Shown: piece after piece, positions 35,917-47,600 of the stretch
How positions within the stretch are numbered: the stretch's first letter is position 1
Layout of the letters: each line of letters begins with the position of its first letter
Assembly: GCA_019155185.1 (NCBI GenBank)
Contig: CM032815.1
Coordinates: 10,806,001-10,870,000, forward strand
Direction: 5' to 3'
Length of the DNA: 64,000 nt
Origin: Beaufortia kweichowensis
Taxonomy: Eukaryota; Chordata; Actinopteri; Cypriniformes; Gastromyzontidae
Notes under the pieces: model-generated
Database searches by the model: none
Told to the model about the DNA's origin: nothing
What the model saw: only the letters and a program-made list of their open reading frames with translations
Made by a program: the position numbers and the translations under genes

Positions 35917-38900
35917 ATGCCACAGACAACCCCGTATTCAGGCAAATTTTGCCCTAGCACATACACCAGCAGTCACAGTCATCGACAACCAGTGGAGGAA
36001 AACTATGGAGGTTTACACTACCGTGATAATAAGCTCGTGTCGGGGTCTCTAGAAGCTCTCGTGCAGCTGCTTGTCCCTACTGTCGACTATTATCCTGATG
36101 TACGTATTCAATCTTTATAAAAGTCTTATATATTACTGCACTTGCATAAAATTCCATATGATTCTGTCTTGCAATCCCGTGTTGCCAAATTGACGTTTGA
36201 ATCTTCGTCATGTTTCAGAGGTCTTACATCTTCACCTTCCTGCTAAGTTCCCGCCTCTTCCTGCATCCGTTTGAACTCATGTCCCGTGTTTGTTACCTAT
36301 GTGTGGACCATCACAGGGTTGGTGACCCACAGACAGATAAGGTACATGCTGTGCTAAAAAGCATGGTTACTACACTTCTATAATAAAACAGTGTTTCATT
36401 TTGTAAGAGTAAAACAGAAACAGAAAGAAGATATTTTGAGAAATGTTTCGGTTGTCCATACAACGGAAGTCAATTGGGACAGTGTTGTCGGTTTGATTAC
36501 AACATCTTCAAAATATCTTCTTTCGTGTTCTGCAGAATAAACGAAATCATACAGGTTTGCAATGACATAAAGATGAATTCGTGATTTTCATTTCCGCATA
36601 TACGAATGGTGATTTATTTAATTTGCCAAATGAAAAATGATTCTCTCCTATAATAAATTAATAGGATTATTCATAAAAAAAAACAAATCTGGCGTCAATG
36701 CGAAGACAGCTGCTTCCTATTATATAACACATGAGTTAAAACCAAACTCTAAACGGTGATGCGTTATAAATCACAGTGTATGAGACGCATTTAAAGCTGT
36801 TGTAAAATAGCTAACGGACGCATGTGTGACGCAGATCAGTAAAAGCTATATTAATGTGCCAAATTGCTTTGGAAAACATAAATGACACGCAGCTGAACCG
36901 TGTTTAAGTGGTACATGCCGTCACACTGGAACACACACCCATATAATAAGAAAAATAATCGATTGTGAATAAACTGCATGGATGATGTCAGACTTTATAT
37001 AGCCTTTACAGATCTTAGTCTAATTGATTCATAATAGACTGCTGACTTGTCTGCGTCCACTCAACAGAAACGAATACGGGAAATAGCGCCAAAAATTGTG
37101 CAGCTGCTCACGGAATGGACGGAGACCTTTCCATACGACTTCAGGGACGAGCGTATGATGCGCAGCCTGAAAGAGATGACCCATCGTCTAGCTTTTGGAG
37201 ATGAGGTCAGCAGCATTTGTTCAAGTCAGATGATGATGTCATCGCTGATGATGCAATACAAACAACATGAGTGTTGTTCATCACGTGTCTTTGTTTTGAC
37301 AGTAGGATTTTGCTTATAGGCATTGCAGACAAGTAAATAAGCATGACTACGTTGTAAAAACTGCTTTAGTATGAATAATTTTATGAGCACACTTCAACAC
37401 AACAAGCATTTGGGTTAGTGCGTCATTACAGATTTGCACATACGCCCTGTTGGCTCCAAGCCCTTGGTGATGCTTTTTCTTTTAAACGAGCTCTAATATC
37501 AACAGGATAGCTCACAGTCACTATTTAGTTAGCAAATGTTTTGATTGGCTCATGAACGGCAGTGCTGATACTGGAAATGCATCCGTTGTTTTTATCTAGC
37601 TGTCACGGAGGGCCATGCAGAGACTCATTCAGCGGCTCTTGCGCAAACTGACCACACTCGGACAGTACGAAGAGTCGCTGGCAACGATCAGCGCCGCCGC
37701 TGCGATGGACAGACCCGTCGCCTTGAAGTCCAAACAGCAGTTGGTACGCAGAGAAGAGTGCGTTTTGAATCTCTGTGACGACCCTTTCGTCTTCGCCCAG
37801 CAACTTACGCACATCGAGATGGTGAGACCAGAAGAAAGTTCATCCAAAAATAAATCTCACACATGCCCGCATAGTTCCGGATGTCAGTATTTGGTGGTTT
37901 AAATACGCATGTTAAGTCTCTCTTAAGTTTAAAGCATGATTTTTCATAGTCAGGTAAAGTGCTGTTTTCAGATTTGTCACATTCATAACAGTCCATATTC
38001 CTCATAAATGAGCACATGAAAATTAAAATGACTATTTTATGTTCTTTGAAGAGTGTCTTTTCTCCATTTGCTTCTGGTTTGTGTATTTGAATTACTATTT
38101 AATTTATTATTATATTTCCATTTTTTTAAATTGATAACTCATGCATAGACTGATATTTTTCTGATATTTTTCTGACGACTCTATCAAAAGGGGTTTAGTA
38201 AATGTTCAATAAATTAATTTTGTGAAAATTATAACTGGAGAAAGTCTGTAGCATCCATAACGCTGAAATTGACCAGTTCATGCTTGAATATGGAACCAGT
38301 ACTAATACTTTATGATCATTTCTTTTTAGAATCAGTTTTATTACCATGTGAATTTTTTTCTTTTTTCTTTTTTTTAAGTAAGTTTTATAAAGTGAATTTA
38401 TGCATTGTTTTCTAGGAGCGACTCAGTTATATTGGACCTGAAGAATTTGTGCGATCGTTTGTTCAGAAGAGACCATCAGACAACCATAAGGTAAGCATAC
38501 ATTTCATTCAACACTGATTCGTAAAATATTTTGTAATCGTATCAGATCTCACGGCAGAGATTTATGACCCAGCAACTATACGGTGAGTTTCAAAGGATTA
38601 ACAGGAACGTTTTTGTGTTTTTAGAGCTTCTTCAGCAAAAGAAAATCTGGCAACCTGGAGGCTTACGTTGAATGGTTCAACAGACTAAGTTATCTTGTTG
38701 CCACAGAAATTTGCATGGTAAGAAAATAATTGCAACTATTTTACAAGCAACACCTTTTAACACAACATGAAGAAATGATTTAATGTTATGCATGTAATTT
38801 GTTATATTTGGTAACTATAATGAACATCAAGTGCATGTCCTGTTTGGTTTGCTGTTATTGACACTATACTGCCCTCTGTTGGTGTTCAGCCCGTAAAGAA

Positions 38901-40466
38901 GAAACACAGAGCCAGAGTTTTGGAGTTCTTCATAGATGTGGCACAGGAATGCTTCAACATTGGCAACTTTAACTCCCTGATGGCCATTATTAGTGAGTAC
39001 ATGTTAAACAGTTATTATATATTGATTTTAAAAATGAACTTTGTCACATCAACATTCCTTTAACTGCACACAAACACTCCACCCTCCTAAGACATGAAAC
39101 CAGACCTGAAATGATTGATGGATTGTTTTCTAGAGCTACATTTTATGCGTGATGTTGACAAAAGCCAAAATAATTACATTTGCACTGTAGTATATCAAAT
39201 TTGTCTATTGTTTTATTTTGAACTGTGCAGCGGGGATGAACATGAACCCTGTATCCAGGCTAAAGAAGACCTGGAACAAAGTCAACACGGACAAATTTGA
39301 CATACTTGTGGTAAGGAAGCCATTAAAGTTCTGTTTAAATATACATTTGCAAATTAACAAGCGATTATATAGCACAGTTTGTAATTAACAAATGAAAATG
39401 TTATGCACATTTTAAACAAAACGTTTTGGTGTCCTGAAAATGAAAACAAAATGCAAGTTTTGAAAATGATACCATTGTCGTTGTCGTAAAACTACATAAT
39501 GGAAAACGTTTTGGTAGTTTTCACGGATCTGTGTCAATAGCAATAGTTTTGACAATGCTGCCGGCTGTATGCGAAACTATTTCAATAAAATTTCAGTTTT
39601 GGTACATTGTTGTTGTGTAAGCATTTTATTTTATTGTTTGTTTTGGTACCTCAGCATCAGATGGACCCATCCAGCAACTTCTACAGCTACCGAACTGCAC
39701 TCCGCGGAGCGACACAGAGATCAAGTACGGCGCACACAAGCCAGGAAATGGTAATTAAACCATTACTTTAAATATAATGTCAAATTTAATACGAAATGTA
39801 AACATAAGTTCACCCTTTTCTGTCTTTCCGTTAGATTGTAATCCCGTTCTTCAGCTTGTTCATCAAAGACATCTACTTCCTGAATGAAGGATGTGTCAAT
39901 AGAAAACCTAATGGCCACATTAATTTTGAGGTACATTTTTCTGTAGTGTAATAGTTTTGCAAATTCATGAGTCACCTTTAACACAATAAGTTTATTAGTA
40001 ATTTTGTATAATACTGTTGATTAGTGACTTAATCCATGTTTTCTTCTCTTCTATATTAGAAATTTTGGGAGGTGGCCAAGCAGGTGAGCGAGTTCCTGTC
40101 GTGGAGGCAGGTGATATGCCCCTTCGAGAGAGACAGGAAGTTGCTGCAGTATCTCATCAGCGTGCCGGTATTCAGCGAAGATGGTGAGCGTTACCGCCTG
40201 TTCTCATTGCTCTGTAGTGAACTGTATACTAAACAACCTATTTAGAGAAAGTAATTCTGAATCTGCTTGTCTAAAATGTTTTAGAGCTCCAGCTCGCTTC
40301 ATATGAAAGTGAAGGTCCAGAAAATAACTTGGAGAGGGACACTCGACGTTCACTCAGGTCTGAACTCTTTCCCAAAAGATTTTTTTGAAGATTTTGAGAT
40401 TGTGTTGACCTGCCCTTGCTAAATGTATTTTCTCTTTGTTGTAGGTCGTCTCTAAGCAGAATGTAA
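35917..40466 (+). CDS. rasgef1b: RasGEF domain-containing family member 1B
   Basis: Coding exons: 35917-36099, 36219-36341, 37068-37205, 37600-37821, 38416-38490, 38625-38717, 38890-38992, 39231-39310, 39655-39750, 39835-39930, 40060-40183, 40285-40357 and 40445-40466. They join in frame to 475 codons, close to the roughly 473 of mammalian RASGEF1B. The start at 35917 (MPQT) is chosen because an upstream in-frame ATG lies inside intron 1. Residues about 30-150 form the RasGEF N-terminal (REM) module (FPYDFRDERMMRSLKEM). The CDC25-type catalytic domain runs from about 205 to 450, with VATEICMPVKKKHRAR, NFNSLMAII, FSLFIKDIYFLNEG and QVSEFLSWRQVICPFERDRK. GPEEFVRSFVQK and NLEAYVEWFNRLSYL favour 1B over 1A or 1C. 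The family loads GTP onto small GTPases; mammalian 1B acts on Rap2. All splice sites are GT-AG; the exon 12 donor GTCTGA is weak. Confidence 0.95.
36413..36600. mobile_element. Cyprinid MITE copy in rasgef1b intron 2
   Basis: AGAAAGAAGATATTTTGAG at the left and CAAAATATCTTCTTTCGTG at the right form an inverted pair around AGTCAATTGGGACAGTG. This matches the family at 7855-8177. It lies between exons ending 36341 and starting 37068. Confidence 0.65.
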
Positions 40467-41450
40467 ACAACAACTGTTGAGATCGTGTCCTGGCAAAAGG
40501 ACTGTCGGCACTAAAGACTCTGAAAGACATTTGTGTCATGGCATTATTTAGTTTCGTTGTTGATTTGAGGCTGGATTCTCATTGTGACACTTAACACTAC
40601 GCTAAAAGAAATGTATTCATCTCATGTACCTCAAGTACCTTAATGAAATGCGACAAGTCGTCTGGGTGAATTAAGAGCATGTCGCTGGCTGACCTGTTCT
40701 CTTACATGTTTTTGCAATTATTCTTTGCTCTTGGTAAATGGTATTAATAGTTTTTGTGTACTGAACATATTTGTTACAATATTAAGATATATTTTTGTGT
40801 ATTATAGTTTTGTTGTATCAGTGTACATGTTTACCTATAAAGAAATCTCTGAATTACTGTATGTTGACTTTGAGTTTTAATATTTTAGGTCTTCTTAAAA
40901 AATGGACTATGGCTCAGATATGTACAAAAAGAAAATTCTCAGCAGTGAAATTTATTTTATTAATTTTTTTTTAAATTTAATGTAGTTTTGTAGCACCACC
41001 TAGTGTCTGAACTAGTATTGCTTGTATAACCACATGGCTTTCAGATGGCCTTTATTGAAAAATTTAACAATTTCAATTAAACAACAGTAGAATCTGTGAA
41101 TGGGTTAAGAAGAACTTAAACTTTCGTGTAATGTTTTGTGTGTATGTTAAGATGGTTTTCTGTTTAAATCACAGAGTTTCTAATTGTTTTAATAATTATA
41201 CGTTCTTGCTACAAAATGTTCTTCACAGTTAAAAACCACTTCAAGTTTCCCAAATAACCTGTAACTTAAAGGTTCTTACAAGAACCATTCTTTCTTATTT
41301 TTATCTACAAAGAACCTTCTGTAAAACAAACAGTTTATAAAGATTTTAAAGGTTTTTATTGAGACATAGCCTCTATAATGCTTCCGTGGCATTGTAAAGC
41401 TCTTTTTATTTAAGAGTACAATGAGATTTGTACAAAGGTAATGAATAAAA
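40467..41450 (+). terminator. rasgef1b: rasgef1b 3' untranslated region
   Basis: Sequence after the stop is AT-rich with ATTTA-type motifs. No single strong poly(A) signal stands out: an ATTAAA-like hexamer lies near 41076 and AATAAA near 41443. The stretch 41220-41350 (AAAGGTTCTTACAAGAACC) is a known style of fish repeat. Confidence 0.35.
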
Positions 41451-42198
41451 AGGTATTAATGGATCTCTGTCGGTATTGGGTTCTATTGGTGGAATATACC
41501 TGGTGGATGGAAACCAGTTTAACACCGTCTTGTAATCTTGTAACTGGATTACGACTCAAAACATAAAATAATGTCAATGTTGTTTTGAGTAAAAACAAAT
41601 CAGAATTGTATTTTTTTAGCAGAATTGTGGCGCACCAAAAAGTTATTTGTTATAAAAAAAAATTCATTTTTAAAAACCATTTGATTGAAAATCAATCGTT
41701 CTTTATGTAAGCTAATTATAAGTTATCATGTTTCACACTTGATCATTTGAAATGTCGTTATTTTGCCATCGACATTAAATTACTTTGGTGTTTTATGTAT
41801 CTGTTTAGGAACCAGATTTTGAAAAACACTTGCATGAAAGGTCATATGGGATGGAACTCTAAACGTCGTAATGTGCGTTTTGTGTCACAGCGCTCTCTTG
41901 TGGTGAGAATTATGTGTTGCAGCAGGACTGAGGTCGTAAGAAAAGTGCTCCACTTTTGCATTGGCACTGGGTAAACCAAGAGTCTTTCTGCTGTCTTAAA
42001 TATTTACAAATATATATTCTACAAATATTAAATATTTGAGTGACTTTTAACGATTATTGGAATGTCTCGCATATTACTAAACATTATTAACTTCAAAACA
42101 GTAAGAATCAAGAAGTTAATCAAGTTGCATTCATGTTTAATTTTGTTGATATTGTAAACTTTATGATTGTATTAGGCTACATGGATGACAGTGCTTCA

Positions 42199-42525
42199 TT
42201 AAAGGGGTCATATGATGGTTCGATGTTTACAAAACTCATCGTTCTGAAAAGCGCGGTGTGCTCTGATTGGCCAGCAGGCCAGCGCACTGTGATTGACCCG
42301 AATTCTGCAAGCGTGTGTTGGAAATGTAACGCCTCTTACCATATTTGGATTTGGAATTATACACGGAAACACGTTAAACTATGCTAGCACAGTTAATTGG
42401 TCTTGGATAAAACAAATGAAACGTCAGTGTCAGAAATATGGCGTTTCCTGTCTGCTGCTCGTGTTTTGAAGACTCGCGCTGTAGCCATAGCGCCATAGCG
42501 CTGTAAAGAAACTCCGCCCCCATAC
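42199..42525. repeat. Dispersed repeat beginning TTAAAGGGGTCATATGA
   Basis: The section 42240-42350 resembles 16225-16330, including GCGGTGTGCTCTGATTGG, CACTGTGATTG and CTTACCATATTTG. The TTAA at its left edge would suit a piggyBac-like target site, but I cannot define the right end, which lies near CTCCGCCCCCATACGTCACC. Confidence 0.6.
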
Positions 42526-44034
42526 GTCACCCAAAATCAAAATATTTTATTTTTTGTTTATTATTTATGTAAGTGACAAATGGTATAAAAACGTATTGTT
42601 ATTTATAACAATGACATTAATAATAATAAAAATAATTATAATAATAATCATTTACTATGAGAAGAGAGGGGCACTTGTAGATAAAAGGGCAGGGGCTTGA
42701 GCCTCGTGCACGCCACTGTTCAGCAAGAACTGTAAAGGTTTGAACTGTGTTGCAAAGCTTGCAAAGCTGAGCTCTGGAAGTTAAGTTCTCGAAGAAGGTT
42801 CATGGTTAAATACTGGGAAGGATGCCTGAGTTGATGTGAGGTTGTTGGAAAGTCTACCTGACATGACCAGTGAGATGTGAAGAGGTTGTGTGTTAATATA
42901 CCATTAGAAGGGACAGTATACACAGGCTAGTCACCATTGTACTAGGTTTTAAGTCTGTCTGAATATGCCGTGTGGTTTCCATAGCATTGTGCTGGACCAT
43001 TTCTGCCCTCATTGAAAGAGCTGGAATGTTTATTCACTTCATTAACACAAAACCTTTTCACTGATACCTTTTCATCTCCATGGCTGTGAAAAGATGAAGA
43101 TGAGATTCTAATTCAAGAGCATGTCTTTTTTCTGAACTCATATCAGCTGGTCTGTTTTTCCTGCGATTCTCAGGTCTGTGGAAAGTTTGATTTTCAGGTC
43201 ATGAACGTCTAGGTTAATCAGTTGCTTTCTGTGACTGGGCTTGTTTTTCTGTGCAGAGAAATCTCTAATGGGCCAAATAAAAAACTCTGTTTGCATTCAG
43301 TCAACAAAACCTGAACCTCAAAAGCCATTTTTTTCTTAATTTTTGTAATTAACATATATTTAATAAAACAGAGCACAAAACAGAGAAATGTACAAAACTT
43401 TATTTAATTGATTTAAATACTACTTTATTACTACTACAACTACTAAAATTTGCTGTGTAGACAAAAACGTCTGTAAGAAGGAATGTGTATGAATGTACTC
43501 TTTTAGTTTAGAGAGAATGCTATTTATAGTTATAATTTCAGTTTTGTAATTTCATAGCTTTGATTAATAATAATGGTAATAAGAATATAATGGTAAGGGA
43601 CAAATAATGGTAAGGAATAATAAATACGTTTATTCAAACCTGTTGTGTATTTGTGCTCAGAATACATGCCAGTCAGTTTGGCCAGATCTCTCTGTTACAA
43701 GGCCAAAAGCTCTGTGTTTTCTGGAATATCTTTTAAGGCTTTGAAAAATAGGTAGACTAAGTATTCTTCATAAATTCCTAACCGGGCGCAGATGGTCCAC
43801 CGAACAATGCAACAGATCACATTTAAAATTAATATCCCAACATTATATTTTTGTATTAGCTGTTGTATACTTTTAGGCAAAGATCAAGCATACCACGATT
43901 TTAGTTGAAAGTTAGTGTTCTCTGAACAAGTATTTATTTTTGTATAAATTTTATCCTGTAAACAAGTTATGGATTATTTTGTGTCCCCTATTCCGGATTG
44001 CACATGCTACGGATTGCACCTATTCATGTCAGGG

Positions 44035-44160
44035 TTTTTCTCTCCTAAAGAGTTTTTTTGAATCCCTGACCACTGACTGCTATCTGTTATTACATGTAAA
44101 GCTGCTTTGATACAATGTCCTTTGTGAAAAGCGCTATACAAATAAAATTGAATTGAATTG
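44035..44160 (+). mobile_element. LINE/SINE 3' tail
   Basis: GTAAAGCTGCTTTGATACAA, AAAAGCGCTATACAAATAAA and a terminal ATTGA repeat are the typical 3' end of an L2-type element or a SINE that borrows it. Nothing upstream shows coding sequence. Confidence 0.65.
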
Positions 44161-44330
44161 AAATTTCATGTCTGGGCGGATTGCCCAGTAATTTTATACT
44201 CTTTATTAATTACAATGAGCCTAAAGAATGTCTTTATATGTCTATTATGGTTTTTGTCGCTCACCAAAAGTATTTCTGATGTTTATTCTGTGTTTAAATG
44301 GGAGCGCAATCTCTTCTGCTAATGAGCGCC

Positions 44331-44637
44331 GCTGCCTATTCTGCGCATGCGCGTGCAGTCCACAGTCATGTGCAATGTAAACCGTACCCGCTTCCATTAA
44401 AAAAAAAACTTTGACGGAATGAAATGAATCTCAAGAGGAAGAGATGATTGTTTTGGCAAGTGGAGACGTACATTTCCAAGCGACTGTTGCAGGACTGGAT
44501 GGATTGATTTGTTGTTAGATGTGCGCGCGGTGTCATGCGGGAATAAAATAACGGTGCGCTCCGTCCACGCGCGTCATTCGGATTTCTTATATGAATTTGA
44601 TGTGTTCCTATAACAAAGACTTGAATAAATGACAGGA
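44331..44637 (+). promoter_or_regulatory. antxr2: antxr2 promoter and 5' leader
   Basis: CG dinucleotides are enriched. TGCGCATGCGC at 44342-44352 is a full NRF1-type palindrome. There is no TATA box at a useful distance. The leader continues through GTGCGCGCGGTGTC and CCACGCGCGTCATTCGG to the start codon at 44638. The transcription start is not fixed. Confidence 0.5.
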
Positions 44638-47600
44638 ATGAGAGGAGACAGCAGTCATGCTATTAAAGCGCGATGGACGACAGCGGCTTGCCTTCTCCAA
44701 CTCTTCTGCATCTCTTATCTGACTTTATTTGGTAAAGGAGAGGACTGCCATGGAGCCTTTGATTTATACTTTGTTTTGGATCGGTGAGTTTGACCATATG
44801 TGTATGTTTTAACGGGTGGATATTTATAAATAAATCAGCGCACCTCTTTATACTCTGTATCTCTATACTTTTATATATTTATAAATATTAAAAATAATGA
44901 TAATAATAATTATACCCATCTTATAATACCCAACAGCCCTTATATGGCACTATTTATCTCTTTCACCTTCATTTAGCTCAGGCAGTGTGTCTGACAACTG
45001 GTTGGAGATATATGGATTTGTTGAACAATTGACTAATCGCTTCGTAAGGTAAGAAACTACAATCTTGCTCTTTGCAGAATGAACCAACACATATTAAAGT
45101 AATGGGTTATGGAGTTCACACAATCAAATCCCGCCCTCATACAAGCCACTTGTTCAAATTCCAACTTCCTGAACATGTGTGGAACTAAATATAAACTTAA
45201 TTTTACATTACTATGTTTAACTTCCGTCTGTGTGTGATGTGTGTTTGGATTAGTGTGTGGTTTGGTGACCTAGTTCATGCAGATTTGGGCATGATGGCAG
45301 AATCCTTAACCTCAAATTGTGTCACAGTAGTAATTTACACTAAATACTGCACTAATAAAAAGTTACAATGTATTGCAAACATATCATTTTTCATCCCACA
45401 CAGGGGAAAAAATGTGATTGTTGTTGTGCTTTTTGTAATTCATGATTGATTGCTTCTATTTACGTAGCCCGAAGATGAGAGTATCTTTCATAGTCTTTTC
45501 TTCAAATGCAGAAGTGATCCTGCCTCTCACTGGAGACAGGTGGGATTTCATTCTGTCTACTGTAAATACTCATGCAACATTGGTAATAGGTGTTTACTTA
45601 AAGCAGTTAACAGTGACTCTGGCCTTTTAGGGCAACTATAGATAATGGTCTTCAAAAGTTGAGCAAGATCAGACCTGCTGGTGAGACCTACATGCACGAA
45701 GGGATAAAGAAGGTCATTTTAATGCAACAATTTTTGTAATGAGAATGGATTTTACACATATCCTTCTGACCATACAGTGTATTCATATCAGAAGGTATAA
45801 TAAAAAACTCTGTTTTAGGCATTGGAACAGATGACGTCCCAGAGCACAAGATCATCCAGCATCATTATTGCACTGACCGATGGGAAGCTGGAGATGTATC
45901 CTCATGAACTCGCTGTCAAAGAGGTAAATCAGCAAGCAAAACTGTTATGATAACAAAAAATCAATAGTTCATTGCTAATGTAAAATCTTGACATGTTTAC
46001 AGATATTATAAATATTCATAATAAATTATTATGAAGTGTTCAGTATTTAACAAATCAATTTCATGTGCTCACTCAGGCTGATCAGGCCAGACAGTATGGT
46101 GCACGGGTGTATTGTGTTGGCGTGAAGGACTTTGATGCAAACCAGGTAAGACTTTTCTACAGCAAGATGGAATCGTGTTTACACTATATTTGTAAACTGA
46201 TACTTTCATGATGAAGTTTTTTCGGGGGTATTGCTAAAGCAAGCAAGTCTCATACATTAGGAATTTAAGCAAACAAGATGTGTGATACTACTGTACTATA
46301 AGGGATTGATGATTTTATGGACGAAAAAATGAATTAAACATCATATACACTTACATTAAAGAAGGGACCCAAACCATATCCATAGATCAGAATAGCAGAG
46401 TGCTGGGGTAAGCTTTTTGTCCAGTAGACAACCATTTAACAACCACCCAGCAACCTCCCTGCAACACATGTCAACACCCTAGCAACCACATAGCAACAGA
46501 CTTTTCTGGCAAACAGTTTTTTCTGGCAATAAAGTTTCTAACATTTTCTCCTGGTTGGATGAATTTCCGTACATCTGTTGATTTGTAGTTTATTATGGCT
46601 GCCATGGGAATATTGTTTTCATGATGATGTTTCTGTGCATTAGTAACAGTGAAACAGAGGCTTTCTTTATACTGACACTGGTGGATGTGCTTGTCTGAGC
46701 TGGATAGCAGTAATTTGATTTTGCAGAGCGCACATCCTGCTCATTTTACATTAGCATGAGATCAATTCTGGCCTGGGAAATGATAGTGAGGTTGTTTAAA
46801 AAATTTATGACTATAACCCGTGATGGAAAAGTGTTTTGAAACATGATAGCTGATCCAAACTGATCATTAGCTGTTGTAATCTGGTGGACCATCACACCAC
46901 CAACATGTAAAATGATTTTATAGTTTTACTATAGGAAACTGTAGTAACACGTAGTAAATACTACTGTGTTTTTGAATATTACTATAGTAGATATTAAAGT
47001 ATACTACAATATTTACTACAGTTGATAAATTTACTATAGTTAATACTATAGTGTAATATGTTGATTCTGTATTATGTAACCTGTTTGCATGACCAGCTTG
47101 TAGATATCGCAGACAGCAAAGATCAAGTGTTTCCAGTTGTGGATGGATTCCAGGCACTCAAAACCATCGTAAACTCGGTGAGGCTAAGCAGAAGTAAACA
47201 AAAACGTCATTTATAGAATGCAAAATGACCTATTTATAACTGGCCTATTTATATTTACAGATTTTAAAGAAATCATGTATAGAGATTTTTAACCTTGAGC
47301 CCTCCAGCATCTGTGTGAACGGTAAAACACGACTGTTGTCCATTTTACATGAATGTCATTTTATGGAAACCATGATCATGAGTAATTTATGTGTAAATTT
47401 TAGAGTCTTTCAACATTGTTCTGAGAGGACGGGGCTTCACACAGGGCAGAAGCTCTGAGGGTGTGGTCTGCACAATATCTGTCAATCAACAGGAGCCCTA
47501 TAGTAAGACATCCAATGCATTCCATAGAAACACATGAGACTATAAAACACAACAACACACCTGTCATCACAGATGGAGTATCAAACAAATCATATAACTG

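Larger units (their letters stand above)
41451..44330. other. Intergenic sequence between rasgef1b and antxr2
   Basis: No coding gene. It holds a dispersed repeat (42199-42525) and a LINE-like 3' tail (44035-44160). Open frames here are short and without domains. Confidence 0.6.

Noticed and set aside
42490..42500. CATAGCGCCATAGCGCT tandem words as a possible regulatory site
   Set aside because: Too short and inside a dispersed repeat.
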